Below, one piece after another: positions 1 to 10,489 of a DNA stretch of 64,000 bases. The first letter of the stretch is position 1. Each line of letters opens with the position of its first letter. Both the position numbers and the translations under genes were made by a program. The notes beneath the pieces were generated by a model. That model had not been told where the DNA came from and searched no databases. It saw only the letters and a list, made by a program, of their open reading frames with translations. The stretch lies in the NCBI GenBank assembly GCA_022813625.1, contig JAKLMB010000049.1, positions 62,001 through 126,000 on the forward strand. Direction: 5' to 3'. This DNA is from Aaosphaeria pasadenensis (lineage: Eukaryota; Ascomycota; Dothideomycetes; Pleosporales).

Positions 1-398
1 CTGAGCCTTCCAACAGCCGCGGCCACAGCCCAGCTCCTCAAGGCAAGAAAAGGGGATGATTGTTCATTGATTGGAGTGTAAAACCAGGTCGAGAGTAGAT
101 GAGGCTCCTGTTCAACGACCATGGTGTAGCTTTTAATGATTGTTCGTCGATACGTTGGACGGTTACATAGAGATCACATATTATAAACGCCAAATACCTG
201 TTTGGTTAACCCCGTGCCGCTTTCGCACGGTTGCTAAACTAGAACTGCTATATATTCAATTGGTACCTACTCCGGTATGTTCAGCATACGCATGACGGAT
301 ATATTGATTTGATCTCCCTATATAATGTCTATCTCAACTCTCGAAATCCATCTCTCAAACCATGGAACGCCCCTTACAAAAGACACGGCAGACAAACA
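1..398. other. 3' flank of the LtrA-like gene
   Basis: No supported gene. The stretch is A/T-richer than the neighbouring coding sequence and probably holds the 3' untranslated region of the minus-strand gene that ends at 399. Nothing else recognised. Confidence 0.5.
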
Positions 399-2468
399 TT
401 AAACAGCACCGACCTCACCCTTCCCATCCCTCTTCGCCAGCTCTTCCACCCGCAGCACCTCCCCGGCCTTAACGCTCTCCTCCAACTCCCCCCTCGTGAC
501 ATTACACCTAGCACTATACCTCCCCTTCGCCCGCCTACACTTCGGATCGAACAGCAGATTCTCGCCCTGACACGTGCTCCCCAGCACATCAGCCACCAAC
601 ACCGCAACAACCAGCCCCGCCGTCGTCCCCACGAGATCCAAGCTATCCATATGCGCAGTCGGCAACACGATAATGACCGCCGCGACTACGAACCGGAAAA
701 CGAGACGCACGCGCTTCCCGAGGCGCTGGTTGGGGATAACCTTGTGGATATGCGTCATCGCGATGACGCCCATGCACGCGAGCGCGACGCCCACACCCCC
801 GCAGAAGAACCACGGCAGCCCGCTCGGGAGGTGGCCCTCGGACCGCTCGACGAAGGTCGGGTAGAGTGTGTCGACGTCGGCGTCGTGGGTGTCGTGTGCG
901 CGGACGAGGACGCCCAGTGAGGAAGCGCCGAGGACGAAGGACATGATGAACGGGGCGTGGATGGTGATCCAGATCGAGGCGGACCAGACGGAGCGGCGGA
1001 TGGCGTGCGTGTGCAGGTTCCAGGCGTCGATCTCGAAGTAGATCCAGTTGAACGTGAAGGCGAGGATGAGGCCCAGCACGGCTTTTCCGAAGAACGCGTT
1101 GATGCCGAAGCCCACGGAGCTCTGGTAGAGGAGCCCCAGCACGCAGGAGCCGAAGACAAGCGTCACGAAGGCGGCGGTGCGCTCGATGCGGTGCTCGATG
1201 TTGGCGGCGGGCGTGAATTCGAAGGCTTTCTCTCTCGCCCAGCGGATGTAGGTCTGGCCCATCCAGGAGGCGGGTCGTGAGAGGTGGAGCAGGATCGTGG
1301 CGCCGAAGAGGTCGAAGAATATGGCGGGCCAGATTAGGCCTTGCTTGCTGCCTTCTTCGACGTGGATGCTTGCGACCCAGAAGGCGCACGGGATGATGAT
1401 CATGATTGCGTTGCCGATCATGGTCGCGCGCACCATGGGAATCTTCCACGCGAACCAAGAGTACGACGCTGCGACGAAGAGCCGGGATGCGAGATAGAAT
1501 GCGACTAGAGGAGTGTAGGTATGCTCCCAAGCGTCATTGATGTTCGTCGTGAAGCCCAGGAGACAGGTCAGGATGAAGAGCACGGAGAGGCGACGGATGA
1601 GGTCGTCTGCGTCTATCCAACCTATGATGGTCGCGAGATCGGACCAGAACTTCCAGCTCATGATGAAGATGATGACGAAGTGGAGCAGGGACTTCCCCGT
1701 GGGGTGCTCGGCGGCATGGTCTCCGGTGATGGCGATGATTCCCACGTAGAAGAGGTCCACGAACAGTTCGTAGCTGCCGACCTCTTGCGCCTCGCGGGCA
1801 CGCCAGAGGAGCCCCTTGTGGAAATACTGGCGCACGATGGGCCTCTGGTAGAAGCGCATGGTGCTGCCCTGCTTCTGCTCAGCCTCCCACTGATGCCTGT
1901 CGAACGAGCCAGATCCAGAGTCATCAGAGGCGTCATCTTTGGTTCTCAGATGCGCAGAGTAGCCGTACTTTGAGAAGTTGGCGTCGAGTTGGACGGCGTG
2001 CTCGGAGATCATGTGGAGTTCGTTTGAAAGAGCATCCATCTCGCGGAGCACGCGCTCAAATTCGTCCACGATGTCGCCATGCTTTTCTTTGAGTTGGCGA
2101 TGCATATCCTCATGGTGAGCGTGGGTGTGGCGCAGAGCGTCAATCTGTGTATTTCTTTAATATAATTCGATCAGATGCTGCCGCATTGAATGGGTGATAC
2201 ACACGTGCTCAGGCGAGCCGTGGATGAAGAGATCATAATCAACATCTTTCTCGCCATCCGCAAGCCCTTTGCGGATGTGATCAGCATCTTCTGGAGAGCT
2301 GGCAATGTGCACTTTCGTGCCGTTAGGTCGCAGGAACTGCCTCAGTCGTTTTCCAGAATGGTGGTGGTGACCATGCAGGTGGGGCATGTGAGGTAGATGG
2401 TGGTGATGATTGTCATGGTTGTCCGAACTCTGGGGTGTTGATACACCATCCTCTGCTGCTGGAGCCAT
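399..2468 (-). CDS. LtrA-domain (low temperature requirement A) multi-pass membrane protein
   Basis: Two exons on the minus strand: 2468-2205 and 2144-399, 669 residues. The 60-nt intron (2204-2145, GTGTGT...ACACAG) keeps phase but contains an in-frame TAA, so it must be removed. The join reads HGSPEH|IDALRHTHAHHED. The N-terminus carries a His-rich patch (about residues 17-38). A charged, probably coiled region follows (about 100-160), then the LtrA signature ELFVDLFYVG near residue 214 and about eight to ten hydrophobic segments to about residue 600. The bacterial family was named after a cold-growth locus, and its biochemical role is unknown. Fungal members are usually annotated as LtrA proteins of 600-700 residues, which this matches. 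Substrate and membrane location cannot be read from sequence. The last ~250 nt of the coding strand change from C-rich to G-rich. Confidence 0.88.
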
Positions 2469-3011
2469 AAGCGGATCTCTTGCGATATGCGCAGACTATC
2501 GCAGCAGTAGTACAAGATACAGCGTTTGGCAATTTGCCATACTCCCCAAGGGGGCTGCCATAATATCTACGTTGGGGAGCCATGTTGCTTCGCATCCGTG
2601 CAGATCAGCCCTCCTGCGGTGTACAGCAAAGCAATGTGCAATGTGTGACAGATGCCCCTTTCCGTCCAATCGTCTAATGAGGAAAACGCCAATGTTGGGT
2701 ATGCGACATAATCTCATCGACACTTTTCCAAGGGTTCCCTTCGAATACCAGTAGAGTCCAAGGGAGCGTTCCTCGGTGGCCGACGATGAGCTGGGGTGCC
2801 CTTAGCTCAGTAATCCTCCGAGCGACTACGAGTATATCTACCCTGCAGTGTCTGGTGCGCCTGGTATGGATGCTGGCCCATCCCAATGCTTACGAAGCAA
2901 TTCATCTTCCCAATTGCAATTTATCCATTTCTTGAACCAATGCGACGTGTAGATTAATCGTTAGATGCATTTACATTGTAGAAGTTAGTTCCGTAACAGA
3001 TCCCACCTAAG
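2469..3011. other. Divergent intergenic region
   Basis: It lies between the start of the LtrA-like gene (-) and the FAR1-like gene (+), so it should hold both promoters. The short open frames here have no recognisable domain or coding composition. No clear TATA or named operator seen. Confidence 0.5.
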
Positions 3012-3950
3012 ATGTCCTTAGGACGGCCCCCATCATCACATCTAACCTCTTACCATATGAATCTTCATAACACGCCGCTACCACCTAGAGGACTCAATAT
3101 CACCCAACCGATACAGATTCACCATCATGAGATAAAAGAGGAGGAAACCAGCAGTCATGATCTCAACAATGAAAAGCACCTACCAAACAACCCGGACAAC
3201 TCCCAGGCCACAACACCCACCATGACCCCCATCACACGCAAAACCATGCGCAACCGCGCACCACGAGAAATCATTGAATACGCCGAAGGCGACATCGACC
3301 TCACGTACCTCAACGACCCCACCAACGGGCTATTACGGGACCACGCACCCCCACCGCAAGCCAACTACGCGACCATAGAAGAAGCCCAGATCTCACTCCG
3401 CAACTGGGCGCGCACCCACGGCGTCGTGTACACCATCTTCAAGACGTGGTGGCGACCGCACGAGACGGGGCGGCGGCCCTACCGCCTCACGTACGGCTGC
3501 AACCGCGGCCGCAAGCGCTCCGCCCGCGGCAACAGCATCAGGAAGTCGACGTCCGGCGCCCGCTGCGAGTGCCCGATGAAGTTCCAGCTGCGCGCGGAGG
3601 ATATCACGGATCCGGCGAATAGCAGGTGGATTGTCGAGCACCTCGACAACCGCGCGTCGGTCGTGCATAATCACCCGCCGGAGAAGGATCCCTACCAGCA
3701 CGTGACGTATAGGAAGGAGCAGCTCACGCCGGAGGTGTCGAGGGTGTTGCTGGAGGAGTATGCGAAGGGGGGTGCGGTGGGGGCGTTGAAGAAGCTGAAG
3801 GAGAGGTTCGGGGATATCAGGTTGAAGCCGAAGGATGTGTACAATCACTGGGAGCAGCATCAGCGGACGAGGAAGGAGCGGGGGGCAGAGGGAGGGACAG
3901 TGGTAGATGAGGGGTTAGCAGCGGACGAGGGGGAACAGTTTTGGTGGTAG
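3012..3950 (+). CDS. FAR1-like zinc-binding domain protein
   Basis: Intronless, 312 residues from the first in-frame ATG. A second ATG at 3222 (residue 71) has a better context (CACCATGAC), and the 70 residues before it are low-complexity, so the true protein may be 242 residues. The core (about residues 117-222) resembles FAR1/WRKY-GCM1-fold DNA-binding domains. It has an 'EEAQISLRNWARTHG' helix, a TYGCNRGRK strand, a GARCECPMKF turn and a terminal HNH (VVHNHPPEKD). Together these give a Cys-Cys-His-His pattern. In plants and fungi the domain is linked to MULE transposases or to regulators derived from them. No transposase domain is present, so a stand-alone DNA-binding protein is the inference. 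The tail (RKERGAEGG...) is acidic and Gly-rich. Its target is unknown. Confidence 0.72.
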   Translation: MSLGRPPSSHLTSYHMNLHNTPLPPRGLNITQPIQIHHHEIKEEETSSHDLNNEKHLPNNPDNSQATTPTMTPITRKTMRNRAPREIIEYAEGDIDLTYLNDPTNGLLRDHAPPPQANYATIEEAQISLRNWARTHGVVYTIFKTWWRPHETGRRPYRLTYGCNRGRKRSARGNSIRKSTSGARCECPMKFQLRAEDITDPANSRWIVEHLDNRASVVHNHPPEKDPYQHVTYRKEQLTPEVSRVLLEEYAKGGAVGALKKLKERFGDIRLKPKDVYNHWEQHQRTRKERGAEGGTVVDEGLAADEGEQFWW

Positions 3951-4463
3951 GAGTTTGCATGGTGTTGATTGAATGAGTAGGGAGCTGGTGCTCGTCAGTC
4001 TTCCGACTGAATGGAATGGATCGTGAGGTGGAAGATCACCGAGTAGATACTTGGACGAAAGTCATTGCGTATATCCAATCATATTGTAAGAATAATGTAT
4101 TAGAGTAGATGCTGTCAAAAAGTGACAGTAAAGAACACACGATCCAAATGAAGCCATGTTATTTACATTTCCTTCTCTCCATCCATCCTTATTCGACATT
4201 GAATACCCTTCCTTCCTTCCTTCCTTGGTTATCCGAGATAGTATAAACCCCCCCTCCTGCTTCGACCTCACCTAAGGATTTCGATCCCTCCGTAATGGTG
4301 CAATATGCCAACCATATCCCACCCATCTATATTATGTGGTAATCTTCACAGGAATCGGTCTAAAAAGCGTAGCGTTGCTGATATCCATTTTGATGCTTGA
4401 AGAAAAGGCGTTGGATGCCTCACGATGAACTGTTGTAAACACGGTTCTCAAACGCTTTGAAAT
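3951..4463. other. Convergent 3' region with a (CCTT)5 run
   Basis: It lies between two convergent genes, so it should hold both 3' untranslated regions. A (CCTT)5 microsatellite sits at about 4207-4226. No gene seen. Confidence 0.5.
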
Positions 4464-6335
4464 CTACACTGTTCGATCGACGTCCTCGGGAAACCGTATC
4501 GTCCGTTGCACAGGTCCTGATGGTGAATCAGAGCCACCAGGCGTCGTAGCGACAGTCTTGATCCCCACGTTCCTACCCACAGCGGACGGCTCGATAACTC
4601 CACCGGTTGATCTTGCAGGAACGGGCGTCGATCTGCCACTTCCGGGATTACTGGACGACTCATTCTCCTTCGACCTAATGATCGACCTTCCTATGCGGCG
4701 AATCTGGTAAGGCAGGGCCTGTGAACTTGAAGACCCGAGCTCTGCGCCTAAGTTTTCGTTGGATTGCTGGACATGGAAGGGTTCTTGTCCTTCGGGCAGA
4801 TCAGAAGATAGGGCGTTGGATATCGTGCGCGGGAGGTAGATTCCCAGTTTACCGAGCGGGACGCTTAGGCCGTGGATGATCTATGAAGATAGAGTCAATT
4901 TTCCCGTTTCTTCGTCAAGGACTTGCGAGGTAAGACTTACTACGCTGCATATGCAGAGGAACCAAACGACGACGTTCATGACTTCCATCAGAAACTTTGC
5001 GTCTGGTCTGATCTCGCCGTCGACAGTGATGTGGCGCAGGAAATCCAAGCTTACGTACAAGTAGAACACTGCACTCACGCCAATTGGGCCGAAGAAGCCA
5101 GTGTACATGGCTTGCCTCTTTTCCTCGATTTGGTGGATCCATTTGTGCATGGCGTAGACGATGGGGGGTCGCCTCAGTAGTAGGACGAGGATTCCTAGGA
5201 AGATGAGGCGGTAGATTGGAATCACGGAGTTGTGTGCGAATTCTGGCCAGGGGCATACGGCGCCGAACCATATGAAGATGGTCACGTTTAGGAGCATGTC
5301 GATTGTTGGCTGGAAACTGTCATCGAGGGTCTCAAGGCGAAACCAGTCGTCCCAAGTGAAGGTGTTGCCGGCAATGAAACATGCCAGAACATCGTCGGAT
5401 CCAACGAGTCCAACAGTACCGACGATGAAGAGCTGGAAGTCAGTTAGAGCTGGATCGTTGTATCATATAGATCTAAGTCAATTAAACTTACAGCGAGTGC
5501 AATCGCGAACACAAGAAAGCTCTCCCGATCGATGTAGTTTCGATCTTTGGCCCAGTGCAGGAGCTCTTTAGCGATCCATCCAACGGTAGCACCATAGACG
5601 ATGGAGAGAATGATAACATAACCCCATGTTTCGCCAAACCAGTCTCCAATGGCGCGACTCGTACTATGATCCTGGCCTAATCCACCGTACCCGACATGGA
5701 GAATCAGATAAAGTGGTAAGAATAGAAATGGATAACCCAATCCGTCATTGGCACCACTCTCGGCTATGATGATCTTTTGTAGCTCCTTGGGAATGTTCTT
5801 GTCTGCAAATTTACCCTTGACTATGGAGTTGGATAGAACGGGATCCGTGGGTGTGACACATGCCCCGACAGCCAATGCCTGGAGAAATTGAATATGTGGG
5901 ACAAAGGCAAAGACGAGAAGACTTGTGGAAAGCCACATGATGGTCATGCCTGGACCAAGCAGAAGAGCGAGGCTCTGCCATTCTGTCTTTAGGTACTTTG
6001 AAGGAAGCTGAACGCCGGCTAGCACTAATTGTACACCAAGCACGAGCCGAGTAAAGTATAATGTTATTGTATCCAGAGTTTCGACATCGCCAAGGGCATA
6101 CTCAAGGGGCCTTATGAGGTTTGTAGCATGAGGTGAAAAGATGACTCCCGCTACTAGAGATATTACTGGCCAATGTCAGTAACGGTTCCTACTGATCGGG
6201 GAAGGAGAAGGCAATACAAGGCTCAGAGAGATAGAACTTTTCCTTGAATAGATAAGAAACAAGGCCGAAGACAGTGATGAAGCCTCCCAATGTGGCACAC
6301 ACAATGTTGAAATTGACTACTGCCAACGTTGGCAT
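4464..6335 (-). CDS. Nha1/Sod2-type plasma-membrane Na+/H+ antiporter
   Basis: Four exons: 6335-6218, 6165-5492, 5432-4941 and 4880-4464, 566 residues. The introns are GT-AG (52, 59 and 60 nt), and the first has a CTGAC branch site. The protein begins MPTLAVVNFNIV and has about 12 hydrophobic segments up to about residue 428. It carries the fungal CPA1 motifs ACVTPTDPVL (about 141-150) and ESGANDGLGYPF (about 175-186). The Asp pair region of the second is essential for cation exchange in yeast Sod2/Nha1. The family exports Na+, Li+ or K+ in exchange for protons at the plasma membrane and sets salt tolerance and cytosolic pH. The hydrophilic tail is about 139 residues, closer to S. pombe Sod2 than to the very long S. 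cerevisiae Nha1 tail, and ends IRFPEDVDRTV. The start was chosen because no hydrophobic sequence continues upstream. Confidence 0.9.
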
Positions 6336-9300
6336 CGCGTGTATGCTCTGTTTAGGCCTATTGGAGGATACCAGGTCGTTCGCTATGAGATCCCCTTGAG
6401 AGAATGATGGTGGTACTGAAGTATGTCATTACATCATCGAATCTGCACAGGTTGCGAAAATTGTGTGTTGTTGCCCGGCAACGCTAGAATCAGGCGGTCC
6501 AATAGATCGAGCCTGTACTTCTTCTAGCCACTCGTTTTACGAGGTAGTATTGACCTTGTCAGATGTCGTGAAATAAATGTCTCAAAGATCTGATAGATGC
6601 ATTTGCCTTGGCATACCAGAAAGGTGTTAGTGTATTGTCCCTACGAGCGTTCTTGATTGGTCGCCATGATCACCTTCTTGATTCAACGACATAACTTGGG
6701 AGATCGAGTGCTGAACTCAAGCTTTGCCTTGTGTTGTCATTGTGCTCAGTGGAAGGATGAGTATGTCGGCCGTTTCATAGTCCTCAAAGGGCGATTGGTG
6801 GGCGAAAATAGTTGATATCAGCATTGTGCCGATCGACCAATCTCAACCCATGGTCCGCAGCGTGTCCTCCAGCTATGTCGCAATCCAACACTCACGACTC
6901 CTGGAATGTAATACCCCGCCTTCACATGCTCAGCATAAGTTGTTGTAGCTCTATTCACATGGCGAAATTTGATGGGAAGTATTGAATACTACCAGCATTG
7001 GTAAGGGCTTCAGCTCGTGACCTTGATATACGGGAGCCGATCGCTAAGCTGTCCCACCGAGACTATGCTTTACAGATGACATGTGGAAATTATTCTTGAT
7101 AAGATGGAAACCTTTGCAAAAGAGAGTGCAGCATCAGCAAAGTAGGGATATTACAGACCATAATAAGGATGAATGAAAAAGGATGGAGAGACCACTCTAT
7201 ATGTATCATATCGATACTGATGGAGTGCATCTTTGTCCAAAGGTCAGTACGGTTTGTTAAGAGACAGCAAGGCGGGAGAAGCAGTGGCGAATGGGACAGC
7301 TGTGATAGCCGTCGCATGGTTAGTGATCAAGACAAGGTGTATGATTCGTCCATATAGAGTGTTGGGCAGTAGGACAAAGCTACCGATACCAAGCTACAGC
7401 TTCATGAGTACCCACCGTACTGTTGTCTGTATTGAAGGGTCCCACACCTCCAAGATCTGGGGGAAATTAGACCACTTTGCACTGACATAATCTACGATGA
7501 CGGAAGTCGAGAAATAGCAAATCAGATGGCAGTGTATGGCTCAGGAGTGTATTCCGCAAACCCGTTTTGACATGTGAAGGCTCATGAAAGCCAGCCCTAC
7601 AGTAGGTTGAGGGTCGACAATGATGGTGTTGTGCATATGAAGATAAGGGTAGTGCACCACAGGGCTTGGAACTTGGGGCGTATTGGCGTCGAGTCGGAGG
7701 GGCATGGGATACACGTGCTAGCGGGAGGCGGTCCGCGCTCGGCGATGGAAGAGAAAAAAAAAGTTGGATGGTTGAAAATGGCACAGCACACCACCCAACC
7801 CAACACACCGTAGCTTCGTGGTTCGGGAAGATGGCCACGACGGGTAACGAAGGCCCACGAATGAGCAATGGGCTTGACAAAGCAATTGGAAGTGGCCATT
7901 GTGGAAGCCCACACATTAGCAGAGACGGAACGCTTCGAGAATCGACACAGACACGAGCCAGGCAGGCTAGAGAGTGCTCCAGACGGTAAGCGTCTGTTGC
8001 TTGTAAGGGTTCCGAGAATCAAGCGAGGCAAAAATCCGTCTTTAGTCGAGCGTACGATGAGACAGAAAAACCCAAGGTATGTGGAGAACTGGAAGGACGA
8101 GAAGTCAGAAAAGTAGCAAAGAACGCATTGCGGCTGGTGCGGCCGATCTCTGTGTGTCCCTGCAGACGGCAAAAGCACCCAGGATCCCAGACGGCAGACC
8201 TGACTCCTGCCCAGGGGTCTCTCAGAGGTTCTACCGTCTTACACACCCCGGCTCTCGCGACTCAAGCCTATTTCATCAAGTTCGGTGCGTTTGGTGGCTA
8301 CGGGGTAACCCCACTGTGTCCTGATATATTGGTGTCAATCTGTCGATATTTCTGGGTCGCTGTTGCTGCTAATGCTCAGTGTGTACACAGTACACGTTGC
8401 TTGCTTCCATTATTATCACTCGTACGGCATCTTTCCTACCCGTGTATGTGCAGGTGGAGTGTTCCAAACCTATATTTCCGATTCAATTGCGAGGAATTGA
8501 AAGTCTTTCCCGCTAATGAGCAGAAGACGACCCATTCTTTCCGTTGTAATTATCAGTTGTAGGGGTAGGTATATGGGTATCGCTATCGGTATCGATTGTG
8601 TAGCTGTGGGGGTGAGCACTGAGCATTGGAATGCCAACACGGTGCCACTAGACTGCGAGAGCTAGGAAGCTGTTACTGTACATCTTAGCTGAACAGGAGA
8701 GAGCCAGTAGGGAACCGAGTAAAGCGTAGCAACGCAGTTGAGCAAGGCCTCTAGGGTGCTGGACTCCTGTTGAGCGGTTGTAAACGAGGCGAGGGCTGGC
8801 CGTCAAGGCGTGATGCTGCATGCAAACTGGCGGTCTGCTTCGAACCAGTAGCACTGGGCCAAGGCCGGCGGACAGGAGGATCTTCAGGAAAAATTTCAAG
8901 AGATGGCCAACGCCGCCGCCATCCAGGAGTAGTTCTTCGCTGTAATAATACACCTTCCATCAGAAGATGGTACGGAGTGGTATTAGTGGCAGTGGAGGTC
9001 GGAGGGTATAGGCAAGTAGGAAGGTTACTAAGGCAAGTAGAACGGGAAGCGATGCGAGGAAGAGCAACACTCTAGACTGGCGCACGAAAAGAGTCCGGCT
9101 AGGTTTCAGTGGCAGTGCGACGACTCCCGACGAGTACGATTGCTGTGATTGCTGCGCTGACTGCAACTGTCTACTGTCTAGGCACTTAAGCGGTAAGTGG
9201 TAAAGAGGTGGAAGAGGCGTTAGAGGTGAAGAGGAAATGTAACTAATTACTGTGTCGTTACTATGAAGGCGGTGGGAGAAGATGGACAGGGGCGTTCCTG

Positions 9301-9353
9301 CTTTTTTCCCAATCGCGGTTTCCTCCTATTCCTCGGCTCGGCAGCCTTGCTGT

Positions 9354-9371
9354 TGTGTGTGTGTGTGTGTG
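9354..9371. repeat. (TG)9 microsatellite
   Basis: Simple dinucleotide run directly before the second copy of the TGTGTACACAGTAC word. Confidence 0.9.
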
Positions 9372-10110
9372 CCTGTGTACACAGTACGCATGAGGTAGTG
9401 AATAAGCTTCTGAAAGGTTTTTCTTTTCTTTCTTTTTCCCTCTGTAGTCAGTAGTACACCGTAGATGGTCTGAGTATGTAAGATGGACAATTCGGTCCCC
9501 AGGAATGTTCAGTGCGGTGGCAATTGGACCCTTCGCCATGAATCACCACCAACAGCGGCACCCTCCAGAGTCCAAAGAGAAGCCGACTCTACAGCGTCTC
9601 CACAGCAAAGGAGGGATTTTCGCCAGAGAGCATTGGCGGGTCCTATGGTCCCTGGCGTTGTCTATCAAACTACCTGCTAGTTACAAAGTAGTTACCTTGG
9701 GACCTTAGGTAGGTAAGTTTTGCATACGTTGCAGGCGTATCTTTTTCCTATCCGCCGTTGACCCCTGGAAGGTTCCATAGACCCATAGGGGAAGAAGGGG
9801 AAGGGATGTACCGAGTAACTACATACTATGTAGGTACAATGGAATAGTAAAGTGACTAAGTAAATACTCCAGACTATGTGTAGTGATGCTCTCAACATCT
9901 ACTGTGTAGGTACGTACCGTGCATGTACCGTACAAGTACAATACCATTCGGTTTTTTTTTCTCTTCGCGTGTCGCTAGCCCGGTCCGATTTAGGATGTCC
10001 CTCCATCCCTCCCTCCCTCCCCCCGTAGTGAATTGCAAAAAAGAAATGCCCAGAGCTTCTAACACAATAATCCGCCCTCCCTCCCTCTGCTAGGTATCCT
10101 ACAGATACTT

Positions 10111-10116
10111 TATAAG
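10111..10116 (+). promoter_or_regulatory. Possible TATA element of the desaturase gene
   Basis: TATAAG about 380 nt upstream of the desaturase ATG, followed by C/T-rich sequence typical of fungal transcription starts. Position and word only; transcription start not known. Confidence 0.3.
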
Positions 10117-10489
10117 TCACCGCCTCCCCACACGGCGAATCCTATTTCAATTCCTTTGCCCCTCTTGCTCGTCCATTGTCCCATTGTTGTGTCGAGTCGT
10201 GTGTTTGTTGGCTTGTTTTTGTTGCGAAGCCGTCGAGGCAGACCGCCAGATCCTCCATATCTTTAACTACCACAACCACAACCATAACCACCTCTCTCTC
10301 CCGCTTCCCAACAAGCGACCCGCCTCTCTCAACAACAACACCCTCGCTTTGATAGCTGCCCCCTTCCCCCCGTCGCAGTCAATCGCTCCTGTCCATCGTT
10401 GCTTGCCTTTCCAGCTGCACGTTTGACTTTCTGCTTGCATTTTTACACCCATTGCTATCTTTAAAGCGCCGGTTCTTCACCTTGTCAAC

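Larger units (their letters stand above)
6336..10489. other. Long gene-poor intergenic region upstream of the desaturase
   Basis: 4.2 kb without a gene I can support. Open frames around 7.47-8.18 kb lack domains and overlap each other on both strands. Visible items are a (TG)9 run at 9354, two identical 14-mers (8380 and 9374), C/T-rich runs near 10,000-10,100, a TATA-like word at 10111 and a long C/T-rich leader before the desaturase ATG. It serves as the divergent promoter of the antiporter and the desaturase. A non-coding RNA here cannot be excluded. Confidence 0.5.

Noticed and set aside
643..1530. 295-codon Arg/Pro/His-rich frame overlapping the LtrA-like gene
   Set aside because: Same-strand shifted frame of a GC-rich gene; composition is typical of out-of-frame reading.
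7467..8178. Overlapping open frames of 80-193 codons in the long intergenic region
   Set aside because: No domain, no spliceable partner and both strands open. Not protein-like enough to call.
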